64,000 bases of DNA from Petaurus breviceps papuanus (taxonomy: Eukaryota > Chordata > Mammalia > Diprotodontia > Petauridae): the NCBI GenBank assembly GCA_028583685.1, contig JAMXIF010001194.1:5560049-5624048 (forward strand), written 5' to 3'. Positions 20,780 to 31,381 of this stretch are shown here, piece by piece (position 1 is the first letter of the stretch; every line of letters begins with the position of its first letter). Under the pieces are notes generated by a model. That model worked only from the letters and a program-made list of their open reading frames with translations, searched no databases and was not told the origin of the DNA. A program made the position numbers and the translations under genes.

Positions 20780-21690
20780 AATATTGGTGTGTGAATATAT
20801 TAGCAAATATTTTTATTTCTTTATCATAACATTCTTTGACATAATCACAATAATGGGATTATTATCTCAAAAGGTATAATTTTTGTTGTTTATTTCCAGA
20901 TTATCCTCTGGATTCTATTAATTCTATTAATTCTTAGTTCTACTAACAAAGTGTGAGTGTACATGTTTCTCCTCTTATCTCCCCATAAGCACCTAATTTA
21001 GTAATTTTTCTCATTTTTTAACCAGTTTAATAGGTCAAGAAACTTATTTCTAACCATTGAGGCAAAGAGAAGTTGTAATATAATTTTCCTCTCATAAGCA
21101 GACAATATCCTAAGAAAGATCCCCCCTTCCTGCTTACAGAACTGCCCACATAGTTTACTTCTTGGACTTGCTCCCATGTGACACAATCATACCTTGATGT
21201 CATCCTCATTCTGAATGTTTTTCTTCTGGCTTTCCATGACAGACATATGGATTTCAGGGCTCAGAGCCTTAGCAGTGAGTTGAAGCATGCTTGTGGGTTT
21301 AAATCATAGCCTTAACTTTGGGGCAGAATCCAGTTCACATAGCTGATACTTCAGCATCTTAACAAATTCCCAGCTGCTTAGATTAAATATGTCTGGAGTT
21401 TAGCACCGACATTTTCATAAGTTTAGGGGCACTCTGAAGGCTATGCTGGCTCTCTTTGGGTTCCATTGGAAGACTCTATATTCACTGAGAAAAGACTAAA
21501 ATATTGAGTATTATTATGAATGTCATGGCTGCCAGTTGCTAAAATATTTACCAAAGTATTTTTCTTTTTCCCAGATAAAGTCAGGAGAGCAGAGGGGGAA
21601 AAAAACTTTCTCCAGGTTCCCTAGGGAATCTTACCCAGAGACATCTCTAAGTCTGGAGGCTTAGTCTTACTATGATAATCTTCAGAAAAG
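20780..21690. other. Unique sequence
   Basis: This is one of the longer repeat-free stretches. It is AT-rich to 21010, then balanced. I see no convincing exon. The two overlapping minus-strand frames (20998-21209) match nothing I recognise. Confidence 0.5.
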
Positions 21691-21694
21691 GCAG

Positions 21695-21890
21695 TCATAG
21701 AATGTCAGAGCTGGGAGGGATTTAGAGATCATCTGATCTAACCCTTTTATTCAACAAAAAGAAAACTACAATCCAAGGATGGGAAGTGATTTGCTTAAGG
21801 TCATACAGTTGGTTAATGTTACAGTTAAGGCTAGAATCTAGAGCTTCTGGTCTAGGGCACTTTCCATTGTGCTATGTGATCTCTCATTCA
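21695..21890 (-). mobile_element. MIR3-type SINE
   Basis: 'cagagctgggagggatttag', 'atcatctgatctaaccc' and 'cactttccattgtgctatgt' form the antisense full-length order. Confidence 0.7.
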
Positions 21891-22039
21891 CATAAGACTA
21901 TTAGCTGCGCAATAAGTTTATAAGATATGTAACCCAAGGGAAACACTCTAGAGAGATACAAAGGAAATGGGAAAACTCAGGTCTGGCCCTTGAGTCCATT
22001 CTCCCCTGCCCCAAATTGGTGTGACATCAACCTCAAGTG

Positions 22040-22250
22040 AAAGTAACTTATGAATATTTGATTTTTTAAAATTAAAATGGAAATGTTTTGCATGACTGAA
22101 CATGTATAACCTATAACAAACTGTTTGCCTTCTCGGTGAAGGGGGAGGGGAGGGAGAGAGGGGGAGAATTTAGAACTCAACATTTTAAAAAAATGGAATG
22201 TTAAAAACTATTTTGCATGTAATTGGGAAAAAATAAAATTTTAAAAACCT
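22040..22250 (+). mobile_element. L1 3' terminus
   Basis: 'catgtataacctataacaaa', 'gggggaggggagggagagag', 'gaatttagaactcaacattt' and 'gcatgtaattgggaaaaaat' form the G-rich tract and tail of marsupial L1. Confidence 0.8.
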
Positions 22251-22277
22251 ATTCAGCATATCAGAAAGGTACTGAAG

Positions 22278-22400
22278 CATGATATCATAGAAAGAGCACT
22301 AGACTTGGAGTCAGAGAACCTGAGTTCAAATGCTGCCTCTCTCTGCTCCTAGCTCCCTTTGTGACTTTGGGTTGAGTGGGATTTGACTCCAAGTCCAGCC
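22278..22400 (+). mobile_element. MIR-type head
   Basis: 'gcactagacttggagtcaga' and 'gaacctgagttcaaatgctg' form a tRNA-derived head. It breaks off before the core. Confidence 0.6.
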
Positions 22401-22790
22401 CTATATCTGCTATGTAATGTTGCCTCATGACGCCATCCTGTGCCATGAAAAGCCCACCCTCCCCTTCTCCCCAAACCCAGTCTCACCACCCTCAGCCTAA
22501 GTGTCCTTTCTTTTTTTTTTTTTATGAAATTTTAGATAAATGATCAACGGCTCCCTATTGCCTATGGAATAAATACAAACTCCTTACCCTGGTGATTAAA
22601 GCTATTCACAGCTGAAATATGACCCATGTTGCTAGCTTAAATACAAGTTCCTCCCCTTCATATGTGGTATGTTCCATCCATGCTATATGCTAGCTAGTCT
22701 ACAGACTACTTCCCCTGCACTCTCTCACCTTTGTGTATTTGGACAGGTTGCTCCCGTGCTTGCCTGAAAATACTCTCTTTAATCCTACCT

Positions 22791-22892
22791 GATCCTGAGC
22801 AAGTAGTTTAACATGGCTAGGCTTCCGAATTAGAGGACTTTGTTCAATGGCCCCTGAGATCCCTTCCTGTTCTAAAGCTAGGATTCTATGAC
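22791..22892 (+). mobile_element. MIR fragment inside L2
   Basis: 'tgatcctgagcaagtagttt' and 'cctgagatcccttcctgttc'. Confidence 0.6.
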
Positions 22893-22977
22893 ATCTTTCA
22901 ATTCCTTCAAGGCCAAGTTCAGATGACTGCCACATAAAGTTTTCTCTGATCCCTCAAATTAAAATCATCTCTCCCTC

Positions 22978-23152
22978 AATCAATAAGACATTTATTAAAT
23001 GATTAGTACATGCTGGGCACTGTTAGGTATAGGGGGGACAAAGACAAAAATGAAACAATCCCTGACCTCAAGGAGCTTACATTATATTAGTGGAAAACAA
23101 CATGCACACATATAAGTAGATAAAAAATAAGTGCAAAGTAAATACAATATGC
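22978..23152 (-). mobile_element. L2 3' end inserted in another L2
   Basis: 'acatttattaaatgattagt', 'gctgggcactgttaggtata' and 'cctgacctcaaggagcttac' make an antisense tail in the middle of a sense L2. Confidence 0.75.
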
Positions 23153-23259
23153 TTGTTGTACCCTCTGTATTAGATTATAAACTCTTTGAGGACAGGAATG
23201 TTTTCATGTTTCATCTTTGTATCCTATACAAAGTGCCACTTTGTGCAAGTAAATACAAA

Positions 23260-23400
23260 GTAAGTAAAACGTAAGCTCCTTTAGAGCCAGATCATTAATT
23301 TTTATCCTTGTAACCCCAGTACCTAGCACGGTGCCAGTCAGTCAATGAAAGAACTTATTAGGAGCTTAATAAATGTCTGTTAATTTGAACTAAATTGAAT
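23260..23400 (+). mobile_element. L2 3' end
   Basis: 'ctcctttagagccagatcat', 'cccagtacctagcacggtgc' and 'gcttaataaatgtctgtt'. Confidence 0.75.
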
Positions 23401-23409
23401 TGATTTTAT

Positions 23410-23760
23410 TTCAAAGGGGAAAGGTCAGCTTCATTCCATAAGGAGGCAGGTCTTTAGTAGAATATTTTGATTTAATCATATTAGAGAATTCTTTCATTGT
23501 AGGGAAGTCCCATGTCATGCCAACACACACATTTGCCAACTGCCGACCTCTATGGTTGTATGCATTTTCTTCAGATTACTGGATTCATGTTTTAAAAAAT
23601 AAATGTGGTCAAATAATATAACATATGAGCCTACAGACCAAGGTAAAATCAGGAGAAACTGCAGCAGTACTGATCAAAACCATATGTGGTGTTATTTTTA
23701 AAAATATATGTGTCAGGACTGGAATTTATCATGTAAAGCTCTCTAAGGTGTTACTTATTC
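23410..23760. other. Unique sequence
   Basis: Nothing recognised. Confidence 0.4.
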
Positions 23761-23764
23761 TTCA

Positions 23765-23945
23765 GTGTGGTGTACTGGCAGAAAAAAAGAGAGATTGAAG
23801 TTGGAATCAAAAGACCTTCGTTTAATTCTTGTTGCTATAAATGTTAGTCATTTGACCATAGACAAATCATTTAACTTAATTTGTCCTCAGTTTCCTCCTT
23901 TTAAAAATGGGGTTAGTAATATCTGTCCTATCACATTAATGAACC
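23765..23945 (+). mobile_element. MIR-type SINE
   Basis: A weak head with 'agacaaatcatttaacttaa' and 'tgtcctcagtttcctccttt', in sense. Confidence 0.55.
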
Positions 23946-23949
23946 ATTG

Positions 23950-25060
23950 GTATACCTATAAATTGGACCTGACTTCATACTTGGGGACTTCAACATAAGT
24001 ATTGATATTCTCTTAAACACCCTAACCTCTCAGTTCAACATAATCATTTCTTATGACATAACTTCTCCACCCCATCTTAGGTACACACAAAGATGTTCAT
24101 ATGCTTGATCTTGCCATTGCACACGAATTCACCACTTCCATGTTCATGAGCACAAATTCCTTTATCTGATCACAATCTGTCATCATTCTACATCTTCTCT
24201 GCCTTGCAACTGCAAACTCTCCTTGTTTACACCACTCCAATCCTCAGTCCTCTCCCAGGCCATCACCTCTATTTTAGCTGCACTCTCATCCTTTCCCCAT
24301 CTTAACCCCTCAGTGAATCAGGTCAAATCTATATTGTTCTCTTGAGTCCCTTGCTCCATTATCATATCTCCAATTTTGCCCTACCAAGCCTCAAGCCTTG
24401 TATCACTCTCATCATCTTCTGCCTTTGATCCTATGCATGTGCTATTGAATAAGGTGGAGAAAATCACGAAACCACGCTAATTCAATCCACTACGAATTTG
24501 TTATATAACCTCAATGTACGTACATACGTACGTACATACATACATACATAACATACATAACCCTCATTGATTCAAGACAATCCTATTACTTCTCCCTAAT
24601 TGATTGACCATCCCACTCACCACCACGCATCTCTTCCAAACCTTTTTGTCTCTTTTCAAATCTCCCAACACTCTCAGATGAGAATAAATTTTACCCCCCC
24701 AAAATCCATTTATCAAGAGCTCTCTCCTTCCTACTCTTCATTTCACATCACTCAGATACCTTCTGCCACTATGTTCTCCTTCACCTCCATCTCACAAGGA
24801 AAGGGAGCCCTGAAACATCTTATGACTCCACTTCCCAACAATGGTTGTGCCTCATTGCTGCTCTACTTTACTTCTTCAGCTACTGTTTCTGTCTTCAAAG
24901 CTGTTCATTAGTACTTCTCCCACTCATTTTCTCTTGCCATCTGGTGAAGCTGTCATCTGTTGTTGGGGTTACTTCTACAAAAGGAGTATTATTGCTCTTT
25001 TGTGTGTCAACTAGCGCTAGGATCATGAAAATTACCTTAAAGCTTCATTAACCCACTTGG
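23950..25060 (+). mobile_element. LINE L2, endonuclease to RT linker
   Basis: This is an upstream part of L2 ORF2, rarer here than 3' ends. 'tacttggggacttcaacata' encodes the LGDFNI box of the AP endonuclease, and 'ctgatcacaatctg' encodes its SDHN box. 'aatcacgaaaccacgctaat' with 'tcaatccactacgaattt' matches the linker read as SRNHAxxIHYxF. The frame is decayed. A tetranucleotide tract sits at 24508-24562. Confidence 0.7.
24508..24562. repeat. (ACGT/ACAT)n microsatellite
   Basis: 'gtacatacgtacgtacgt' grades into 'acatacatacatac'. The CG-containing units are self-complementary. Confidence 0.9.
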
Positions 25061-25579
25061 CACAACTGAAGGAGGCAGAGCAGAATTGGAAACCTTTGTC
25101 TTACATTTTTGATGCTATGACCAGGTTCCTGATGGCCTTATAGCCTGTTGAATTTCTACCAATTTTTTACAGCTCAATTAAAAAGTCATTTCCTCCACCA
25201 AGTCACACCTGAGTCCCTCTGTCCATAACAACTTTCTCCCTTATATCCCACATATTATTTCAGTCTCTCTGGCTCCCTTGTTAAATAAAAAATGTAATAT
25301 TATAGTTATTAATTTTTGTAGTCCCCAAAGCCTCTGGGTTATATGTCTTTGTCCTATAGATTATCTATTACCCTAGACATAATTACCCCTCCTGCCAAGT
25401 ACTCCTTCCCTTCTATTCTGTCCATTTCCTAAACACCCCCTTCTAATATCTAGAAATATCTATGTTTACAATTTACTATGCTAGAAATTTCCAGTTTTCT
25501 AAAATATTGATATTTCCTTGTCTGCAATGTGATTTCAGGGATGGGAAACCAAACAAACATGCCTAAGTAGGATCCCTAC
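25061..25579. other. Degenerate, probably L2-derived
   Basis: 25150-25260 has L2-like fragments ('agctcaattaaaaagtcatt', 'ctccaccaagtcacacctga'). The rest is unassigned AT-rich DNA. Confidence 0.35.
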
Positions 25580-26920
25580 CATCCTTAAATAAACACCTGA
25601 ATATCCCTATTATGTTCAGGATGCTCAGTTGCCATGAATTCTGAACTGAGAAAACTGCCCTGAAGCATGTACCCAGGAGTCCTAAATTATCCACTCTCTG
25701 CTTGTAAAACCTCCAACAGGTGGAACCCACCATCTCTTGAGGGATCCATTCCACTTTTGCATAGTTCTAGTTATTAAGAAGTTTTCCAATATCAAACTAA
25801 ATATGCTTCCTTTTAAAATCCATCCATTGTTCCTGGTTTTGCTTTCCATAGCTAAACATAATACGTTGAATCTTTCTTCCATTATGAAAGTTCTTCAGAT
25901 GCTTAGCAACAGCTAATATACTCCCCCAACTCTTCTTCAGGCTAAGTTTCCCTGGGTCCTTCAACTGATCCATCCTTGAATGACATGAAGTCAAAGCTCT
26001 TCACCATGCTAGAGATTCTCCTATGAATTGTCTCCTATTTGTCAAAATCCTGCTTAAATCATAGTGCCCCAAACTGAATATAAACTTTAGATAAGGTCTG
26101 AAAAGTATTAAAATCACTTCCTTTTTGTGGAGGCCCAATTACATCACAGTTTACAGACCATTAAAATCCTAGATCTTAGAACATCTGCTGTCTAATCATA
26201 TGCCCTTTATCTTATATTTGTGAAGCTGACTTTTTGTACCCAAATGTAAGACTTTACATTTATTCCCATCAAAGTTCCTCTTATTAGATTCAGTCTAATT
26301 AGCTATAACTCAAAACTATCAAGATTTTTTGGGATCTTTGTTCTATCTTTCAGTGTCACGTGCAGATTTAATGAACATCTGACCTTTTACCAAGCCATTG
26401 GTAAAAATGTTATATATATTTGCTTTTTGGAGGGCAGTTGGAGTTAAGTGACTTGCCCAAGGTCACATGACTAGTTTTTGTGTTAAGTGTCTGAGGCCAG
26501 ATCTGAACCCAGGTCCTCCTGACTCCAGGGTTGGTGCTCTATTCACTGCACCACCTAGCCAGCTGATTGGTAAAAATGTTAAACAACACAGAGGTAAGCA
26601 CAGATCCCTGGGACACTCTACTGGATACTCTTGCCACATTGATATTGAAGAACTACTCTTCTAGTTTGGTCATGCAATCAGTTCTGAATTACTTGATCAT
26701 CTCATTCATATCTTCCTGTCTTCTCCATAAGAAAAGTATGAGATATTTTAACACAAACTTTGATGAAATCTAGGTTAAACTATAAACAACCTTATCCTCT
26801 TGTACTATTTTAGCAATCCTGCCAAAAAAGGAAAGAGCTTAATTGAAGTGACCTGTTCTTGATGAAGTCATGTTGGTTCTCTGTAATCACTGCTTCTCTT
26901 TCTAAATACTCACCCACTAT
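25580..26920 (-). mobile_element. L3/CR1-type LINE, 1.2 kb
   Basis: The antisense order known for CR1/L3 is clear: 'gtaagactttacatttattc', 'cttattagattcagtctaat', 'gtaaaaatgttaaacaacac' (continuing across the SINE), 'agcacagatccctgggacac', 'gacctgttcttgatgaagtc' and 'tgttggttctctgtaatcac'. A WSINE1 interrupts it at 26413-26565. It is old, and the coding frame is decayed. Confidence 0.75.
26413..26565 (-). mobile_element. WSINE1-type SINE in the L3 element
   Basis: 'ggcagttggagttaagtgac' to 'gcaccacctagcc'. A 16-bp perfect target duplication 'attggtaaaaatgtta' lies at 26397-26412 and 26566-26581. Confidence 0.92.
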
Positions 26921-26929
26921 CTCTTGAGT

Positions 26930-27065
26930 GAATGAAAGAAAGAGTACTTACTAAACACTTACTACATTGTTGACTCTGTGCTAAGCTTTGTGAACATAAG
27001 CACAAGCAAGTAAGGGAATACTTGTATTCAAAAAGCTCATATTCTATTCTAATAAGGGAAGACTT
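26930..27065 (-). mobile_element. L2 3' end
   Basis: 'agtacttactaaacacttac' and 'aaaaagctcatattctattc' form the antisense tail. Confidence 0.6.
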
Positions 27066-27900
27066 CACATAAGGGAAACCAAAATGGTATAGGGGAGTAG
27101 GAAATAGCATGGTTTGGAAGCAGTATGATGTCCTGGTTCTGGGAAAAATAAGGTAAAACCTTTCAGAGACTGGAGTCTCAGGGGCAGAGTTTGAATTCTG
27201 CTAGGAACTTCCCAAGGAATCCAAGTTAACCTCACTGGTTAATAGTTTGCAAACTCTGTTCTCTTCCCTTTTATGAAAATACATTTATACTTCTTCAGTC
27301 TTGTGGTAGCTTTCCTGTTTTCCATGAGTTTTTAAATATTACTTCTAGCAGCTCAGAAATTACATCTGTTTAGTTTCTTAGTGCTCAAAGATACCGACTC
27401 TCCTTAAAAGGAAAGCAAATGAAACCAGATTAATAATGAGGCATAAGAGCCTTGAAAATCAAAGAAAGACAATCTTTGTTCCAGGAGGTGGGGGAAATGA
27501 CTTGGTTTTTCTGAAAAAGCTATAGAATGATTAATAATTCAAATTCATTTTATTAGACTTATTGCAACTTCTTTCAATTGAGACCCTCAAAAATAAGAAT
27601 TAAATGGTGACTCTTTGAACCTTATGAACACAGTATTCAACTGAATGGGGAAAAATCCTACACATATTATTAGACATTCTGGAAAATGAGACTATGGCTT
27701 GTAATCATCTCAGCTGAAGCACAAACCTAACTCCAGAGTAAGAGAGTTCATAAGGGTGGTCATCACCCAAGAGAATTTAATTCAGAATGTGTTTGGGGAT
27801 CAAGTAGCATGTCAGCATAGGGGAGAATGCTTTTCTTCTCTGTTATCCTGATGGTCAGAGTTTGGGGTTGGCATTCCAATGCCAAGAGTTAATTTTGGTA
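27066..27900. other. Unique sequence
   Basis: Over 800 bp have no recognised repeat. No exon-like frame is apparent. Confidence 0.5.
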
Positions 27901-27904
27901 ATCA

Positions 27905-28222
27905 AGGATGGCTGAATGAAAAGAACACGAGGTTAAATGGAAGGAGACCTGAGTTCCAGTATTCCTAGCTCTTCTACTTACTACATCTACAATCTTGGGC
28001 AAGTCCTTTTATACTAGGGTGTTGGATTCTTCATTTATTCAAGGAAAGAGTTGGACTGAATTTTCCCTGAAGTGTCCTCCAGCTCTAAAGTTCTATACTT
28101 CTCAAGTCTCTTTGGACCCCAGGTGTCCCACCTATAAAATAGGAACAATAATGCCTTACCTACCTGAAGGTAGAGTGTTGTCCCAGATGATGTCCTGATA
28201 TGCCTTCCAACTCTAAGACCTA
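27905..28222 (+). mobile_element. Two CORE-SINE/MIR copies in tandem
   Basis: 27905-28110 has head and core ('acaatcttgggcaagtcctt'), ending 'ctccagctctaaagttctat'. 28111-28222 is a second 3' half ending 'cttccaactctaagacctat'. Confidence 0.6.
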
Positions 28223-28223
28223 T

Positions 28224-28276
28224 GATGGATGGATGGATGGATGGATGGATGGATGGATGGATGGATGGATGGACGG
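28224..28276. repeat. (GGAT)n microsatellite
   Basis: About 12 units of ATGG with one CGG change near the end. The plus-strand frame encodes (GWMD)n and is an artefact. Confidence 0.97.
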
Positions 28277-28384
28277 ATATACAAAGTTCCTTTCAGCTCT
28301 CAAGATTTTTGAATCTAGGCCTAAACAAGTGCATGCAATTGCTTACAGTGGTTTTTTAATCTTTGCCTTATTTTCTAATTTGAT

Positions 28385-28525
28385 TTTTATTTAGATCTTT
28401 TCTCTAACAACTGATTGATCTTACCATACAAAAATAGCTCAGAAACCAATTGTTTTCTGCACATTAAGACACAGTCGATTTCATGTTTTGTGATCATATT
28501 TAGTGCTTCCCATGTTCTATGAGAG
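28385..28525 (-). mobile_element. LINE fragment, same family as 39100-39769
   Basis: 'gatcttttctctaacaac', 'cgatttcatgttttgtgatc' and 'tagtgcttcccatgttct' correspond in order to sequence at about 39490-39640. RTE-type identity is suspected only. Confidence 0.4.
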
Positions 28526-28544
28526 TCTGTGCGGGCATAATTGA

Positions 28545-28640
28545 TAGAGAACAGTCCTTGGCAACAGAGAGATCTGGGTTTGAGTCTTGTCTCTGACACA
28601 TACAACTTGTGTGATTCTAGGCAAGTCATCTAACCTCTCA
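28545..28640 (+). mobile_element. MIR fragment
   Basis: 'gatctgggtttgagtcttgt' and 'gtgtgattctaggcaagtca'. Confidence 0.65.
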
Positions 28641-29066
28641 ATGCTCTGCATCAGCCCAGACCCCAAGCCTTCATTGAGGAGAGAGATCATTTTGGAGGAG
28701 TCCACCTTCCTCATCACCACCAGAAACAACTGCTGACCAACTACCACCAACAGACAGATAAGCACAGGAGCCCTGAGAGTAGCGGTACCCCTACAGATCA
28801 CCAGCCCTGGTCCTGCCTGGCCCTCACAGGCCTCATTTGGGGAAGCAGCTCCTGTGGAGAAGGGGCCAACCATCCTCACCAACTGCCAACCAACTGCCAC
28901 CCCCAGAGTAGGCAAGCCAGCCTAGCTAAAGCAGCAAGGCACTCTGAGAGAAAAACAGCCTGTGCCAGGAAGGTAATGTTTCCTTTTAAATATAATTTCT
29001 ACTGATAAAGTCTTATCATTCTCTGATGTTATAGGAGCTGGGGCAATAGCACTAGCAAGAGGAAGC
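28641..29066. other. Unassigned; may include YBX3 5' UTR
   Basis: The sequence is CCA/CTGCC-rich ('accaactgccaaccaactgc') and unlike its neighbours in base use. It directly precedes the YBX3-like start codon, so part of it could be decayed 5' UTR of the retrocopy. Nothing else is recognised. Confidence 0.35.
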
Positions 29067-29365
29067 ATGAGTCAGACGAGTCAAACCACCACCAGCATCC
29101 TCCCTTGCACCATGATGGAGAAAGGCCAGGACATTGAACCCAAGAGCCTTTGGAATAGCAAGATGCTTCTAGCTCATTTCCTGTGGTTATCATCCTGAGA
29201 AGCAACCCCTAGGGACATGCAGACTAGCAATTGCTCCTACAGGTGCTACAGCCTCATCTACTGAAGACTCAGAAAAAAAAAAAGTTCTCACCACCAAAGT
29301 CCTCAGCATTGTCAAGTGGTTCAACATCAGAAGACGATATGATCTAATCAAACATCAAATTAGAG
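29067..29365 (+). pseudogene. YBX3: YBX3 (Y-box protein 3) retropseudogene, N-terminal fragment
   Basis: YBX3 is a Y-box, cold-shock-domain nucleic-acid-binding protein. From ATG at 29067 the reading MSQTSQTTTSILP parallels the human start MSEAGEATTTTTTTLPQ as I recall it. GQDIEPKSLWNS follows, in the place of PQDPAPKSPVGS. A shift then leads to APTGATASSTEDSEKKKVL and TKVLSIVKWFNIRRRYDLI (VKWFN at 29311-29325), corresponding to GSEDAEKKVL and TKVLGTVKWFNVRNGYGFI at the start of the cold-shock domain. TGA and frame changes break it. Similarity ends near 29365, inside the domain, where an L2 tail begins. The AEKKVL context favours YBX3 over YBX1. No introns are expected in this part, so 'processed' is inferred from the lack of a gene around it. 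Confidence 0.7.
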
Positions 29366-29394
29366 GCATTATCATCTGCTTTGCCAATGTACCC

Positions 29395-29530
29395 TAAGGA
29401 CCATGGGACATTTCTATCTACTTACAGCTAAAACCTTCCATGTATATTGTCTCCCTCATTAAAATGTATTTCATTGAGAACAAGTACAATGATTTGCATG
29501 CAGTAAACACTTAACAAATGCTTTATTTAT
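29395..29530 (+). mobile_element. L2 3' end
   Basis: 'catgtatattgtctccctca' and 'gcagtaaacacttaacaaat' are diverged. Confidence 0.6.
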
Positions 29531-29859
29531 TTATTCATTCATTCACCGATGTAGTGGACCCAGGATACCACCAATTGCAATGCCAGTGTCTTCCCGCTCC
29601 TACCTTGAGGATACCCAAATGGATTGTGAGGTTCTTGTGGGCAGGATTCATATTTTACATACACTTTGTGTTCCAGTTAAACTGAACCACTAACTGTTCC
29701 CCAGACTCATCCTGTCCTCTGGCAAGGATATGACTATAGTCAAAATAGATTAGGGAGGATAAACCAAGAAACTGCTAGAATTAATGGAGCATTTGCACAC
29801 CCTCAAACCGTATCTGGACTACACTCCTTCCATATCTCCCGAGGGAGTACCCCTCTCTT
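29531..29859. other. Unassigned
   Basis: An ATT-rich start (29520-29545), then unique sequence. No feature is recognised. Confidence 0.35.
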
Positions 29860-30165
29860 TTTTTTTCTACAAGGCCAGCTCAAGAAAGTACTAGCTGCTT
29901 CGAGAAAGCTTCCCTGGTTAGCCCCGGTAAAAGTGAGCTCGCCATCTCAGATTAGTCTAGAAAGAAATCTTTGTTTTCTTTATCCTTATTACATCATACC
30001 CTGGCTCATAATCATTTACATACTTGTCATAATCTCACCTATTATAACATAAGCTCCCTGAGGTCAGGCACCTTGTTGTTTTTCATCTTTGTATCTTTGG
30101 GAGTTAGCCCCAATGCCTAGGATGGGATAGGCACTTAAATGTTTGCTAAACTGAATGGAATGAAA
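29860..30165 (+). mobile_element. L2 3' end
   Basis: 'cttcgagaaagcttccctgg', 'aacataagctccctgaggtc' and 'gataggcacttaaatgtttg' are in sense order. Confidence 0.65.
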
Positions 30166-30242
30166 AACCCTAAGATTTGCAACTTGGAGTCATGGGGAAC
30201 ATCATTATGGCAACCAGCTAGGATGTCCTTTGTTTCTGATAT

Positions 30243-30947
30243 TGTGTAATGGGTGAAAGATGAAATGACTGGGGAAACCAAGTTTCAATCTTTTGAGTAT
30301 ATTGATTTATTAAGCAATGTATGCCAATTGCTCAACAAACCAGGACCAGGCCCTTCCTCAGCTTATGGCTGAACTCCGAATACAGAGACAGACTTTTATA
30401 CAGTAAAAAATTTAATCAAATAAGGCCAATTAATTAAAAGGAAACAATATAACATTAGGTTATCTGATTTCTAACTGGATGAAAGATGAGGGACTTTCCA
30501 AGTTGGAAGGGGGAGAGTGAACAGGCACAATACCTTGAAATTAGAAAAGCAGGTATCCCACACCCCTCAAGTGTCTGTAAACAATCAAAGGAACATGGAA
30601 AACAGTAACTGATTGATCAGTACATGGTCAATTTTTAGATAAACCATGTGAGTTGCTTGAGATGTACAATTGTGAAACTCCTTGCATCAATCTTTGGATC
30701 TGTCTGGGTTCCCGGTCAGCATAACCGAGGTCCTTGGTTAAGGGTCTCAAAGCAGCAGGTAGAGGTGGTCCAGATTCCCAGCCATGTAGGGCTAGGTTCA
30801 ATTAATGCAAGAAGATTTTCTCCTAATAACTGAAGTTTTCCCACAAGATAGAAGTTGGAGTAGAGCCATAATTGACTAGGAAGGGAACTGAACTAGCCCC
30901 AGAATTGAGTCACAAAATGGAGTCAGTTGGTTCACTCAATTCCCACA
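30243..30947 (-). mobile_element. Solo LTR of an endogenous retrovirus
   Basis: On the minus strand this roughly 700-bp block starts TGTGGGAATTGAG and ends CATTACACA. It contains a TATA box (plus-strand complement at 30393-30400) and an AATAAA signal (complement at 30306-30311) spaced as in an LTR. No internal region is recognised next to it, so it is probably a solo LTR. Its target duplication is not clear. The family is unassigned; the age is moderate to old. Confidence 0.65.
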
Positions 30948-30949
30948 AT

Positions 30950-31379
30950 TAACCACTTGCTATCCTAATCCCCTCAATTTCCTCAATTGTCACTTTTTGT
31001 AGAAAAGGGTACGGACATCCCCCCTCACCTCTCCTTCAAATGAGGGGACTGAGCAGAGATCAGGTATCCCTTCTAATGAAGGGACCCTTCAGCCATCAGA
31101 CTGAACATCTTTGAGAGCTGGGAAGCTGCAGTGGCAGAGGAAGAAACTGCTCAGAGGAAAGCATGCCTTTCACATGCCCCTTTAAGTCTTGCCTTAAAGG
31201 TAAATAAATAACCATCCATCCCCATGTAAAACATATGTGCTTGGGAACTTCTGGGCCACAGAGCTGTCGAGGGCTAGTTCCACACACCCAAGGATATTCC
31301 TTTCTGACATTAACCGAAAAAAGAAAAGTCTGTATTTTCATTTGCTTTGACAATATTTCCAGGGAGAAGAGAGTGATGC
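30950..31379. other. Unassigned sequence between LTR and transposon
   Basis: No family is recognised. It begins pyrimidine-rich ('catcccccctcacctctcc'). Confidence 0.35.
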
Positions 31380-31381
31380 TA

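Larger units (their letters stand above)
22545..23245 (+). mobile_element. L2 3' part with two later insertions
   Basis: L2 sense segments lie at 22545-22790 ('acggctccctattgcctatg'), 22893-22980 ('ccttcaaggccaagttcaga') and 23153-23245 ('attagattataaactctttg'). They are continuous once a MIR (22791-22892) and an antisense L2 tail (22978-23152) are set aside. Confidence 0.7.

Noticed and set aside
24508-24562. A CRISPR-like or other regular array
   Set aside because: It is a tetranucleotide microsatellite without spacers. No regular repeat-spacer array occurs in the window.
28200-28394. A GWMD-repeat peptide
   Set aside because: It is a translation of the (GGAT)n microsatellite.
28972-29034. 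A small intron or mirtron (GTAATG to ATAG) next to the YBX3 fragment
   Set aside because: Splice-like ends are common. There is no clear branch point or hairpin, and no exons flank it.
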